DNA of 64,000 nucleotides, from NCBI RefSeq assembly GCF_027107535.1, contig NZ_CP114283.1, forward strand, positions 7,254,001 through 7,318,000, in the 5' to 3' direction. Origin of the DNA: Streptomyces aurantiacus (GTDB taxonomy: Bacteria; Actinomycetota; Actinomycetes; Streptomycetales; Streptomycetaceae). Both the position numbers and the translations under genes were made by a program. The notes beneath the pieces are model-generated. The model did no database searches, was not told where the DNA came from, and saw only the letters and a list, made by a program, of their open reading frames with translations. Below are positions 27,257 through 37,471 of this stretch, piece by piece. Each line of letters opens with the position of its first letter. The first letter of the stretch is position 1.

Positions 27257-27814
27257 CTAGTCCGCCGCGAGCCGGAACGTCATCCGGCCGAAACCGACCT
27301 GGTCGCCGACCTGGACGACGGCGGCGCCGATCACCCGGCGTCCGTTCACGGAGGTGCCGTTGGTGGAGCCGAGGTCGCGCAGCACCCACAGGCCGCTCTG
27401 GCGGGTGAGTTCGGCGTGCACCCGGGACACCGTCTCGTGACTGAGCCGCAGGCCGCTGGCCGGGTCCCGGCCTATGCGCAGCGGGTAGGGGCTCTCGGGC
27501 CGGGGCAGCAGCAGCTTGGGGAGCCGCTCCGCCTGCCAGGCCCGGCGCAGTCGTACGGTGAATCCGGAGACCCCCTCGACCGTGCCGAACAGCAGCCGGG
27601 ACCAGCGGCTCTCGGTGCGCAGGTCGGCGGTGAGCGCGGCGAGTTCGTCGAGGGTGCGGGCGGCGAAAGCGAGCTCCATCCGCAGGACGAACGTGTCGTG
27701 CGAGAGCCTTCCCAGCGCGGCGCCCTCCCGCAGGGCCTTCAGTGTCCTGTCCCGCTCGGCGTCCGACAACCGCGCGGGAGCGGGATACGTGTGGAACTCA
27801 AAGGACGACGTCAC
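27257..27814 (-). CDS. DUF1707 and FHA domain protein
   Basis: A 185-residue cytoplasmic protein in two parts. Residues about 10-60 (RLSDAERDRTLKALREGAAL, then DELAALTADL) form a DUF1707 domain. The C-terminal half is an FHA domain with the phosphothreonine-binding residues intact: YPLRIGRDPASGLRL, SHETVSRVHAEL and LRDLGSTNGTSVNGRRV. FHA proteins read Ser/Thr kinase signals; a partner kinase is not encoded here. The GTG at 27812-27814 starts just before the DUF1707 domain, though no clear ribosome site is visible. It is divergent from treZ. Confidence 0.87.
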   Translation of the reverse strand: MTSSFEFHTYPAPARLSDAERDRTLKALREGAALGRLSHDTFVLRMELAFAARTLDELAALTADLRTESRWSRLLFGTVEGVSGFTVRLRRAWQAERLPKLLLPRPESPYPLRIGRDPASGLRLSHETVSRVHAELTRQSGLWVLRDLGSTNGTSVNGRRVIGAAVVQVGDQVGFGRMTFRLAAD

Positions 27815-27994
27815 GCTGGAGATTGTCTGGCAGCACGGCCGGAGTGTCCAGAAAACGCACCACTTCAGAGGAGTGCGCGCTTCGGGTTCGGCCGTTTCCG
27901 GTCGTTCCATCGGGAGGATTCACCGGTGAATTGATCTCGTGTGACGCACCATGGGACCGGCGAGGTCACGGTGAGCAGACGAGGGGAACCGTCC

Positions 27995-29740
27995 GTGCAG
28001 TTCGAGGTGTGGGCACCACAGGCCGACCGCATGACGCTCCACTGCGCGGACATCACGCGCGCGCTGGAGCCCGATCCGGAGCGGGTGGGGTGGTGGACGG
28101 GAGAGGCCGAGGCGCAGGACGGGACGCGGTACGGCTTCGCGGTGGACGACGGCCCGGTGCTGCCGGACCCGCGCTCGCGCCGCCAGCCGGACGGCCCCGA
28201 CGGGCTGAGCGCGGTCGTCGACCAGGAGCGGTACACCTGGCGTGCCGCGTGGGCGGGGCGGGGGCTGCCGGGCGCCGTGCTGTACGAGCTGCACGTGGGC
28301 ACGTACACCCCCGAGGGCACACTGGACGCGGCCGCCGAGCGGCTCGGGCATCTGGCGGAACTGGGCGTCACCCACGTCGAGTTGATGCCCCTGTGCCCGT
28401 TCCCGGGGCGGCACGGCTGGGGGTACGAGGGGGTGTCGCTGTGGGCCGTGCACGAGCCGTACGGCGGCCCGGAGGCCCTGAAGCGCTTCGTCGACCGGGC
28501 GCACGAGCTCGGACTGGGTGTCGTGCTGGACGTCGTGCACAACCACCTGGGGCCGTCCGGCAACTACCTGCCCGCGTTCGGCCCGTATTTCACCGAGACG
28601 CACCACACCCCCTGGGGCTCGGCCGTGAACCTGGACGCGCCCGGTTCGGACGAGGTGCGCGCGTTCCTGCTCGGCAGCGCGCTGTCGTGGCTGCGCGACT
28701 ACCGGCTCGACGGGCTGCGCCTGGACGCGGTGCACGCGCTGTACGACACGCGCGCGTGCCATTTCCTGGAGGAACTGTCGGCCGCCGTGGACGCGCTCTC
28801 CGGGGAGCTGGACCGGCCGCTGTTCCTCATCGCCGAATCGGACCTCGGCGACCCGCGGCTGATCACGCCCCGCAAGGAGAACGGGCTGGGGCTGCACGCC
28901 CAGTGGAACGACGACTTCCACCACGCGCTGCACACCGCCCTGACGGGTGAGGTGCAGGGCTACTACGCGGACTTCGGCCGCTCCCCGCTCGCGGCGGTGG
29001 CGAAGACGCTGACGGCGGGCTACTTCCACGACGGCACGTACTCGAGTTTCCGTGGCCGGCGGCACGGCCGTCCGCTGGATCTCGACCGGGTCGCCGGACA
29101 CCGTCTGCTCGGCTACGCGCAGACCCACGACCAGGTCGGCAACCGCGCTCTGGGCGACCGGCTCGCGGCCTCCCTCTCCCCCGGCCTGCTGGCCTGCGCG
29201 GCCGTGCTGACGCTCACCGGGCCGTTCACGCCGATGCTGTTCATGGGCGAGGAATGGGCGGCGGGCACGCCCTGGCAGTTCTTCACGGACCACACGGACA
29301 AGGAGCTCGCGGAAGCCGTACGCCGGGGCAGGCGGCGGGAGTTCGCGGCACACGGGTGGGCCGAGGAGGACATCCCGGACCCGCAGGACCACGGCACCCG
29401 GGACCGGTCCTGCCTCGACTGGTCGGAGCCGGAGGGCGGGCTGCACGCGCGCGTACTCGCCTGGTACCGCGAACTCATCGCGCTGAGGCACGCCCAGCCG
29501 GACCTCACGGACCCCGATCTCGCGGACGTCAAGGTCGCGTTCGACGAGGACGCCCGCTGGCTCGCCTTCCGCCGCGGTGACGTCCGGGTGGCCGTGAACC
29601 TCGGCAAGGTGCCCGCGGCGATTCCCCTGGGCACCCGGCACGCGCGCGTGCTGGCCGCGTGGGAGCCGGTGGAACTGCCCGGCGCGGACGGTCTGCTCGG
29701 CCTGCCCGGCGAGTCGTGCGTGGTGCTCGTGCAGGGGTGA
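27995..29740 (+). CDS. treZ: Malto-oligosyltrehalose trehalohydrolase TreZ
   Basis: A 581-residue GH13 enzyme. It begins VQFEVWAPQADRMTLHCADI, the CBM48-like domain typical of TreZ, and continues with LPDPRSRRQPDGPDGLS. Catalytic segments are GVVLDVVHNHLGPSGNYLP, GLRLDAVHALYDTR (nucleophile Asp), FLIAESDLGDPRL (acid/base Glu) and AQTHDQVGNRALGDRL. It releases trehalose from the maltooligosyltrehalose made by TreY. The GTG at 27995 is supported by GAGGGG at 27981-27986; upstream GTG codons at 27941 and 27971 are less likely because known TreZ proteins begin at this point. Confidence 0.95.
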   Translation: MQFEVWAPQADRMTLHCADITRALEPDPERVGWWTGEAEAQDGTRYGFAVDDGPVLPDPRSRRQPDGPDGLSAVVDQERYTWRAAWAGRGLPGAVLYELHVGTYTPEGTLDAAAERLGHLAELGVTHVELMPLCPFPGRHGWGYEGVSLWAVHEPYGGPEALKRFVDRAHELGLGVVLDVVHNHLGPSGNYLPAFGPYFTETHHTPWGSAVNLDAPGSDEVRAFLLGSALSWLRDYRLDGLRLDAVHALYDTRACHFLEELSAAVDALSGELDRPLFLIAESDLGDPRLITPRKENGLGLHAQWNDDFHHALHTALTGEVQGYYADFGRSPLAAVAKTLTAGYFHDGTYSSFRGRRHGRPLDLDRVAGHRLLGYAQTHDQVGNRALGDRLAASLSPGLLACAAVLTLTGPFTPMLFMGEEWAAGTPWQFFTDHTDKELAEAVRRGRRREFAAHGWAEEDIPDPQDHGTRDRSCLDWSEPEGGLHARVLAWYRELIALRHAQPDLTDPDLADVKVAFDEDARWLAFRRGDVRVAVNLGKVPAAIPLGTRHARVLAAWEPVELPGADGLLGLPGESCVVLVQG

Positions 29741-29808
29741 GGCGGCCGGGCGGGCAGGGCGGCGGGACGAGCGCCGCGGTCGTGCGGGCCCCGGCCCCTC
29801 CGGAGGGC

Positions 29809-30738
29809 CTAGAGCGCCTCGTCCGTCCCGTCGCGGAACTCCGTGACCCGCTCCAGGAGGATCGGCTCCCAGGCGCGCCCCAGCTGGGCGCGCAGGAGCG
29901 CCAGGAGGCGGTCGTCCGACCGGTGGAGGTGGTCGGCGAGGCGGGTCAGGGTGTCGCAGCGGGCGAGCCACAGGCCGCGCAGGCAGGGCCGGGCGCCGTA
30001 CCCGGCGAGGGTGGCCGCGCGGACGGCCGCCGGGGCGCCGACGGCCACGGCGAGGCCCGCGATGTCCTCGGTGGGGTCGCCGACCACCGCGCCGGCCCAG
30101 CCGAGGACACCGCGGACGCGTCCGTCGCCGCTGACCACGAGATGCTCGCCCCTGAGGTCGTGGTGGACGAGGAAGGCGGCGCCCGGCTGCGGGGCGAGCT
30201 GGACGGTGGCGGCCCCGGTGAGCTGATGGAGCCGGGAGGCGTCGAACTCGTCGGCGGCGGCGAGCCGTTCGGCGGCCCGCTCGGCGGCGGCCCGGAGCGT
30301 TTCGAGGGACCGGGGCGTGCCGCGGGGCACACCGAGAGCCTCGGCCTGGCGCCCCGGCACCTCGCGCAGTCCGGTGAGCAGACCCGCCAGGTCGGCCTCG
30401 CCGACGGCGGAGACGTCCTGCTGCTCGCCGGAGCCGCCGGGGATCAGGGTGTCGAGCGTGTACGTCAGCCCGTTGGCCCATTCGCCGTGGGCGATGCTCA
30501 CCGGGACGGCGACGCCGACGTGGGGCCGCACCAGATCGCGCAGCCGCAGCTCGCGCCGTTGGCGCAGGGTGGCCTCGCGGTCCGGGGCGAGCCGCAGCAC
30601 ATGGCGTGCGCCCACGAACCAGGTGACGTGCCCGCCGCCCTCGGCGACGGGCGTGATCCGGGGCCCGCCGCCGTCCGGGAGCAGGGAGCGGACGAGGCGT
30701 CGCACGGTGTCCGCTGTGGGTGTCGCTGCCTGGTTCAT
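29809..30738 (-). CDS. APH-fold kinase-like protein lacking the metal-binding Asp
   Basis: A 309-residue aminoglycoside-phosphotransferase-like protein. The catalytic loop reads FLVHHDLRGEHLVV, a variant of HGDLxxxN that I recall from many Streptomyces relatives. The next motif, normally VLDW, reads VRGVLGWAGAVVGDPTEDIA: the Asp that binds magnesium is replaced by Gly. The rest (LRLAPDREATLRQRRELRL in the N-lobe, AGLAVAVGAPAAV) is well preserved. The protein may be inactive as a kinase or act as a binding protein. It is convergent with treZ and follows an M24 peptidase gene on the same strand. Confidence 0.82.
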   Translation of the reverse strand: MNQAATPTADTVRRLVRSLLPDGGGPRITPVAEGGGHVTWFVGARHVLRLAPDREATLRQRRELRLRDLVRPHVGVAVPVSIAHGEWANGLTYTLDTLIPGGSGEQQDVSAVGEADLAGLLTGLREVPGRQAEALGVPRGTPRSLETLRAAAERAAERLAAADEFDASRLHQLTGAATVQLAPQPGAAFLVHHDLRGEHLVVSGDGRVRGVLGWAGAVVGDPTEDIAGLAVAVGAPAAVRAATLAGYGARPCLRGLWLARCDTLTRLADHLHRSDDRLLALLRAQLGRAWEPILLERVTEFRDGTDEAL

Positions 30739-30769
30739 GGTCGCGCCGTCTGCCGTTCGGGGTCCGGTT

Positions 30770-30794
30770 GCTCGGGGCTCGGGGCTCGGGGCTC
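30770..30794. repeat. Short CTCGGGG tandem repeat
   Basis: About three and a half copies of the heptamer CTCGGGG lie in the 69-bp gap between the M24 peptidase stop and the kinase-like gene start. Confidence 0.7.
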
Positions 30795-30807
30795 GTTGGG
30801 GGGGTGC

Positions 30808-31932
30808 TCAGTTCACGACGGCCATCTCCCGGGGCGTGTCGTTGAGGCGGCGGCCGCCGTCCTCGGTGACCGTCACGATGTCCTCGATGCGTACGCCGAA
30901 GCGGCCCGGCAGATAGATGCCGGGCTCCACGGAGAAGCACATTCCGGGTACGAGGGGCTGTTCCTCGCCCTCGATCATGTACGGCGGCTCGTGGGTGGTG
31001 ACGCCGATGCCGTGTCCGGTGCGGTGGATGAAACGGTCGCCGTATCCGGCCTCGGTGATGCACGCGCGGGCCACCCGGTCGACGTCCTGGCAGGCGATAC
31101 CGGGCCGTACGGCCTCGCACGCGGCCTCCTGGGCGGCGCGTACGACGTCGTGGACGCGCTGCTCCTCGGCGCTCGGCTCGCCGACGTGCACCGTGCGGGA
31201 GGTGTCGGAGCCGTAGCCGTGCTTCAGGCCGCCGAAGTCGAGGACGACCGTGTCGCCGTGCTCGATGACACGTCCGCCCGCCTCGTGGTGCGGGTTGGCG
31301 CCGTTCGGGCCCGAGCCGACGACCGTGAAGTCCACCTGCTCGTGGCCGAACCGCCGCAGCAGATCGGCGAGGTCGCCCGCGACGTCCGACTCGCGCCGGC
31401 CCGCGAAGGCCACCTTGAGGATCTCCTCATAGGTGGCGTCGGCGGCCGCACCGGCCGCCGCCAGGCGGTCCAGCTCCGCGGCGTCCTTGACGGCCCGGAG
31501 CATCGGCAGCCCCTCGGTGAGAGAGACGTACGACGTGCCCGGCAGCTGCTTCTGGAGACCCAGCAGGTGCAGCGCCCAGGCGTTGTCGCTGACGCCGAAG
31601 CGGCCCGCGGAGTCGAGGAGGGGGGCCGTCATGGCGTAGGGGTCCTTGCCGTCGGTCCAGTCACGCAGGGTCAGCGCGGGCGCGCCCGCGGCCTTCTCGG
31701 CGTCCGGGGCCTCCAGGGTGGGCACGACGAGCACGGGGTCCCGCCCCGCGGCGAGCACCAGGAGGGTGAGGCGCTCGGTGGCGGCGGGCGGCGCGTAGCC
31801 GGTGAGCCACACGAGGTCCGGTCCGGGCGCGACCAGCAGTCCGGCGAGCCCCGCCTCGGCGGCGGCCCGGGCGGCGCGTTCCATCCGCGCCCGGTAGTCG
31901 TCGGTGGTGAAGGGCGCGGGCGTGCCGGTCAT
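30808..31932 (-). CDS. M24 family metallopeptidase (Xaa-Pro dipeptidase type)
   Basis: A 374-residue pita-bread enzyme. An N-terminal creatinase-like domain (residues 1-150) precedes the metallopeptidase domain. The five metal ligands are in place: VVLDFGG and GSDTSRTVH (two Asp), HRTGHGIGVTTHEPPYM (His), MCFSVEPGIYLPG (Glu) and GVRIEDIVTVTE (Glu). It hydrolyses X-Pro dipeptides in the cytoplasm, inferred from the PepQ-like architecture. The kinase-like gene lies 69 bp downstream on the same strand. Confidence 0.93.
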   Translation of the reverse strand: MTGTPAPFTTDDYRARMERAARAAAEAGLAGLLVAPGPDLVWLTGYAPPAATERLTLLVLAAGRDPVLVVPTLEAPDAEKAAGAPALTLRDWTDGKDPYAMTAPLLDSAGRFGVSDNAWALHLLGLQKQLPGTSYVSLTEGLPMLRAVKDAAELDRLAAAGAAADATYEEILKVAFAGRRESDVAGDLADLLRRFGHEQVDFTVVGSGPNGANPHHEAGGRVIEHGDTVVLDFGGLKHGYGSDTSRTVHVGEPSAEEQRVHDVVRAAQEAACEAVRPGIACQDVDRVARACITEAGYGDRFIHRTGHGIGVTTHEPPYMIEGEEQPLVPGMCFSVEPGIYLPGRFGVRIEDIVTVTEDGGRRLNDTPREMAVVN

Positions 31933-32089
31933 CCGGGCCTCCGTGACTCAGTAGGGCCTACGGGCAGCATCCTGCCCGGACAGCGGGGGTGACGCGAGCC
32001 GGTCGGCGCCACTTTCGGAACGCGGTCTTCTCCGGGCGGGACCGCGTCCCCGGACCGGATTCCCCTCACGGGGGCGTCCGGTGACCGCA
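31933..32089. other. Intergenic region, no gene
   Basis: This 157-bp gap lies between the M24 peptidase start and the LysE stop. It should hold the peptidase promoter. Nothing else is visible. Confidence 0.4.
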
Positions 32090-32713
32090 TCAGCCCTCCA
32101 GGGCGAGCCGCGCGCCGAGGAGCAGCAGCACTCCTCCGGAGACCTGCTCCAGCCTCCGCCGCACGCCGGCCCGGGACAGCAGCGTCCGCATCCGGCCGAC
32201 GAACCACACGTAGAGACCGTAGTAGCCGATCTCGTAGACCGCCCAGAGGGCGGCGAGTCCCAGCATGGCCGGCAGGTGCGGGGCGCCCCGGGGCACGAAC
32301 TGCGGGAGGAAGGACATCGCGAAGATCGCCGCCTTGGGGTTGGCCAGGTTGATCAGCAGACCGCTCCGGTAGGAGGCCCAGCCGCTCTTCTCGTCCTGCC
32401 CCGCTCCGCCGTCGTCCACCGCGCCCCTGGCGCGGCGGGCCCGCCACAGCGTCTGGACGCCGAAGACGACCAGCACGACGGCACCGACGACGCGCATCAC
32501 GTCGTACGCCACTTCTGAGGCGGTGAGCAGCGCGGTCAGGCCGAACGCGGCGACGGCGCCCCACACGAAGACACCCGTCTCGTTGCCCAGCACCGTCAGG
32601 AAGCCCGATCGCCTGCTGTGCAGCGACTGCCTGATGATCAGTACCGTGCTCGGTCCGGGGGAGGCAGCGATGAGGGTGCAGGCGCCGAGGAAGGCGAGGA
32701 GGGTGCTCAGCAT
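32090..32713 (-). CDS. LysE family amino acid exporter
   Basis: A 207-residue membrane protein with about six helices. The N-terminus MLSTLLAFLGACTLIAASPG carries the LysE/RhtB pattern with the conserved SPGPS and GxExG-like NETGVFVWG, followed later by LLINLANPKAAIFAMSFLPQ. It exports amino acids or related metabolites. The start at 32713 is chosen because the family begins at this helix; an upstream in-frame start at 32785 adds a charged non-family stretch. It is divergent from the metallophosphoesterase. Confidence 0.93.
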   Translation of the reverse strand: MLSTLLAFLGACTLIAASPGPSTVLIIRQSLHSRRSGFLTVLGNETGVFVWGAVAAFGLTALLTASEVAYDVMRVVGAVVLVVFGVQTLWRARRARGAVDDGGAGQDEKSGWASYRSGLLINLANPKAAIFAMSFLPQFVPRGAPHLPAMLGLAALWAVYEIGYYGLYVWFVGRMRTLLSRAGVRRRLEQVSGGVLLLLGARLALEG

Positions 32714-32788
32714 GGGGCCATCGTGTCCCCGCGCGCGGCGCGCGGCAACGCATTTCCGGTGGCCGTCCATGGATTGCCGGGCCATTGA

Positions 32789-32803
32789 ATCTAATGCTTA
32801 GAT
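32789..32803. promoter_or_regulatory. Inverted repeat ATCTAA-TGC-TTAGAT
   Basis: A perfect 6-bp dyad with a 3-base centre in an AT-rich island between the divergent LysE and metallophosphoesterase genes. Its size and symmetry fit a MarR or similar dimer operator. It also resembles a -10 region, so binding there would block transcription. Confidence 0.5.
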
Positions 32804-32848
32804 GGCGTCGAGTCATTAGTTGAGCGTCCAGGGGGAGGCGGCATCACC

Positions 32849-33640
32849 ATGCTCGTGCTGGCACACATCAGCGACCTGCATCTCGACGGGACCCGGCGGG
32901 CGACGGAGCGCGCCGAACGGGTGCGGGACCGGCTGTGGGGGCTGCCGGGCCGGGTGGACGCCCTGCTGGTCACCGGCGACATCGCGGACCACGGGACGGA
33001 GTCCGAGTACGAGGAGGCGGCGCGTGTCCTCGGCCTGCACGATCCGGACACGCCCTTCCCCGTACTGACGTGCCCGGGCAACCACGACAGCCGCGGCCCC
33101 TGGCGCAAGGCGCTGCTCGGCGAACCGGAAGCCGTCGGACCGGCGCCGGCCGGACCGGCGGACCCCGAACCGGTCAACAGCGTGCGCGTCTTCGACGACG
33201 CGGGCGCGGCCGTCCTGATGTGCGACTCCAGCGTGCCGGGCAGCGACGAGGGAGAGCTGGACGAGCGGACGTACGCCTGGATCGAGGAGACGCTCGACGG
33301 GCTGGACGGCTCCGTGCGGGCGCTGCTCGCCTTCCACCACCCGCCGGTGGCCCTGCACCATCCCCTGCCGGACGCCTACCGGCTGCGCGCACCTGATGCG
33401 CTGGCCGCGCTCCTGGAGCGCAGGAGCGAGATCGCCGGGATCATCACGGGGCACGCCCACACTCCCGCGTCCACGACGTTCGCCGGGCGGCCCCTGGTCG
33501 TGGGCCCCGGGGTGACGTGGACGCTGCGGCTGCCGTGGGAGGGCGAGGGTGCCGCGGACCGGGACGCGCCACCCGGATTCGCCTTCCATGTGCTGGACGA
33601 CGAGGGGCGGTTGACGAGCCACTTCAGGGTGGCCGGGTGA
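32849..33640 (+). CDS. Metallophosphoesterase (CpdA-like class III phosphodiesterase)
   Basis: A 263-residue calcineurin-like enzyme. The five metal-binding blocks are complete: AHISDLHLDG (Asp, His), LLVTGDIADHG (Asp), TCPGNHDSRG (Asn, His), LLAFHHPPVAL (His) and GIITGHAHTPAS (two His). This order matches 3',5'-cyclic nucleotide phosphodiesterases and related nucleotide hydrolases. The ATG at 32849 has an excellent GGGGGAGG at 32831-32838. The substrate cannot be decided from sequence. Confidence 0.93.
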   Translation: MLVLAHISDLHLDGTRRATERAERVRDRLWGLPGRVDALLVTGDIADHGTESEYEEAARVLGLHDPDTPFPVLTCPGNHDSRGPWRKALLGEPEAVGPAPAGPADPEPVNSVRVFDDAGAAVLMCDSSVPGSDEGELDERTYAWIEETLDGLDGSVRALLAFHHPPVALHHPLPDAYRLRAPDALAALLERRSEIAGIITGHAHTPASTTFAGRPLVVGPGVTWTLRLPWEGEGAADRDAPPGFAFHVLDDEGRLTSHFRVAG

Positions 33641-33652
33641 CGGGCGGGCCCG

Positions 33653-34357
33653 TCAGGTGATGACACCGGGGGTCACCGACAGCTGCTGGTGACCGCCACC
33701 CGCGTGGCGCAGCGTGAGCCTGACGGCCGTGCCGGGGCGGGCGGCGGCGACGGCCCGGGCGAGGTCGGCGGCCGTGCCGAGGCGGGTCCCGCCGAAGGTG
33801 AGCAGGATGTCGCCCCGTACGAGGCCCGCGGTGTGGCCGGGCCCGGGGACGTGCACGCCGACGAGGAGCGCGCCCGGGCCGTCGGAGGCGTCGACGGCCT
33901 CCACACCGAGGGTCGGCCGGTCCCGTGGCCGGCCGTCGGGCGGGGTCTGAGGCCGGCCCTCGGAAGGGGTCCGGGGGCCGCCGCCGGAAGGGGCCTGGGG
34001 GCGGCCGTCGGGCGGGGCCTGGGGGCGCTCGGGCGCTCGCGTGAGCGAGGCCGAACTGCCGGCGCCAGGGACCGGCTCGGCGCCACCGGCCCCCGCGGGC
34101 GGGGTGGACGCCCCGGGGGCGCCCGCCCGTCGCTGGAAGTCGGCGAGCTTGCTCATGCCGATCACCGTGGCGCCCACGGTGCCCAGGCCGACCCCCGACA
34201 GGACGAGGACGGCCCCGACGAACAGGCTGAACAACAGGGTCGTGAGCCGCCGTCCGCGCCGCCGTGCGGCGTGCGGGCGGCGGACCGGTGCGGACGGGCG
34301 GCCGTCGTCCGGCTCCTGACCAGGCATCGGCTTGGGACGCAACGCGGTCTGTTCCAT
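33653..34357 (-). CDS. Membrane-anchored PDZ domain protein
   Basis: A 234-residue protein. A basic cytoplasmic N-terminus (about 1-38) is followed by one transmembrane helix (TTLLFSLFVGAVLVLSGVGL), then an outside linker with degenerate proline-rich repeats (RPQAPPDGRPQAP and RPQTPPDGRPRDR), and a C-terminal PDZ domain (about 145-230: PGHTAGLVRGDILLTFGG). PDZ domains of this type bind peptide C-termini, as in HtrA proteases, but no protease domain is present here. It may be a scaffold or a regulator of an exported protease. Confidence 0.82.
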   Translation of the reverse strand: MEQTALRPKPMPGQEPDDGRPSAPVRRPHAARRRGRRLTTLLFSLFVGAVLVLSGVGLGTVGATVIGMSKLADFQRRAGAPGASTPPAGAGGAEPVPGAGSSASLTRAPERPQAPPDGRPQAPSGGGPRTPSEGRPQTPPDGRPRDRPTLGVEAVDASDGPGALLVGVHVPGPGHTAGLVRGDILLTFGGTRLGTAADLARAVAAARPGTAVRLTLRHAGGGHQQLSVTPGVIT

Positions 34358-34497
34358 GGATCACCTCCGGCCAGAGCTCTACCCTCCGCACCTGCCCGCG
34401 ACGATCCTCGAACGGGTGATGCGGCTCCTTCCCGTTCGAGCCGTCCGCCCCCGGACCGGCCGCCCCCCTCCGCCGGCCGGACGCCCCCGGGCCGGGG

Positions 34498-36693
<2,196 letters not shown>

Positions 36694-36841
36694 CTACCCG
36701 GGGCCCCCCGGGGGCATCCGTACGGCGGCACATGATCGCACCATCGCGTGAACCGATGAGTGAACGGACCCTCCGCGGGGAAAGGGCCCGCGTTTCCTCG
36801 CGCCGACGCAAGCGGGCCTTCTGGGGCCGGTGGGGGGCGGG

Positions 36842-36882
36842 TTGACGGTCGACCGTCTGAAACTTAGGTTTGCCTTACCTAA
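36842..36882 (+). promoter_or_regulatory. Promoter overlapped by an iron box (DmdR/IdeR type)
   Basis: TTGACG (36842-36847) and TAGGTT (36865-36870), 17 bp apart, form a good promoter. The -10 is covered by TTAGGTTTGCCTTACCTAA (36864-36882), which matches the iron-box consensus TTAGGTTAGCCTAACCTAA at 17 of 19 positions. A 14-bp palindrome, GACGGTCGACCGTC (36844-36857), fills the spacer. Repression by an iron-loaded DmdR-type regulator is expected for the two downstream genes. Confidence 0.88.
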
Positions 36883-36913
36883 GTGGTTCTCGCCTCTGAA
36901 AGGCCAACTACCC

Positions 36914-37471
36914 ATGAGATCCGCCCTGTTCGCCCGTGCCACCCGCATCGCCGCCGTCGGCGTCACCGCCACCGCGCTGACCGTCGGGCTCGCCGGCTCC
37001 GCCTCGGCCGCCACCGCCACGCGGACCGTGACAGTGAGCGGCACGACGTACGACCTGTCGCTGACGGCCCCCGACAACCTGTCCTCGGCCGGGCAGAACA
37101 TCACCGTCGCCGGCAGCGGATACAACTCCGTCCAGGGTGTCTACGTCGGCCTGTGCGTGATACCCGAGGGCGTCGTACCGGGCGATCCGTCGACGTACAC
37201 CTCCCGTCCGACCCCCTGCCTGGGCGGCGCGGACCAGTCGGGCACCACCGGCGCCTCGCACTGGGTGTCGAACTTCGGCGGCGGTATGGTCGCGAACAGC
37301 TCCGTGTACGGCGCCGGCGGCTCCTTCAGCGTCAGCGTGCACGTCAACCCGAACATCGCGTCCGGCACGGTCTGCGGCACGGACGTCGACTGCGCCATCG
37401 TGACGCGCGCCGACCATACGGGCAGCGGCAACCGCTCGTACGACGTCCACCTCCCGGTCACCTTCTCGTGA
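36914..37471 (+). CDS. Iron-regulated secreted protein, HtaA-associated domain type
   Basis: A 185-residue exported protein. The signal peptide (RSALFARATRIAAVGVTATA, cleavage near SAA residue 34) is followed by a beta-rich neocarzinostatin-like domain: NITVAGSGYNSVQGVYVGLC, RPTPCLGGADQSGTTGASHW, NPNIASGTVCGTDVDCAIVT. Two Cys pairs probably form disulfides. The sequence resembles the repeat that follows HtaA domains in Streptomyces heme-uptake proteins (recalled). Together with the iron box upstream this suggests a role in iron or heme capture. It overlaps the next gene by 4 bp (GTGA). The ATG at 36914 follows GAAAGG. Confidence 0.83.
   Translation: MRSALFARATRIAAVGVTATALTVGLAGSASAATATRTVTVSGTTYDLSLTAPDNLSSAGQNITVAGSGYNSVQGVYVGLCVIPEGVVPGDPSTYTSRPTPCLGGADQSGTTGASHWVSNFGGGMVANSSVYGAGGSFSVSVHVNPNIASGTVCGTDVDCAIVTRADHTGSGNRSYDVHLPVTFS

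Noticed and set aside
27920..31120. A minus-strand open frame of 1066 codons over treZ and the kinase-like gene
   Set aside because: It covers treZ in antisense and overlaps a well-supported minus-strand gene in another frame; no family features.
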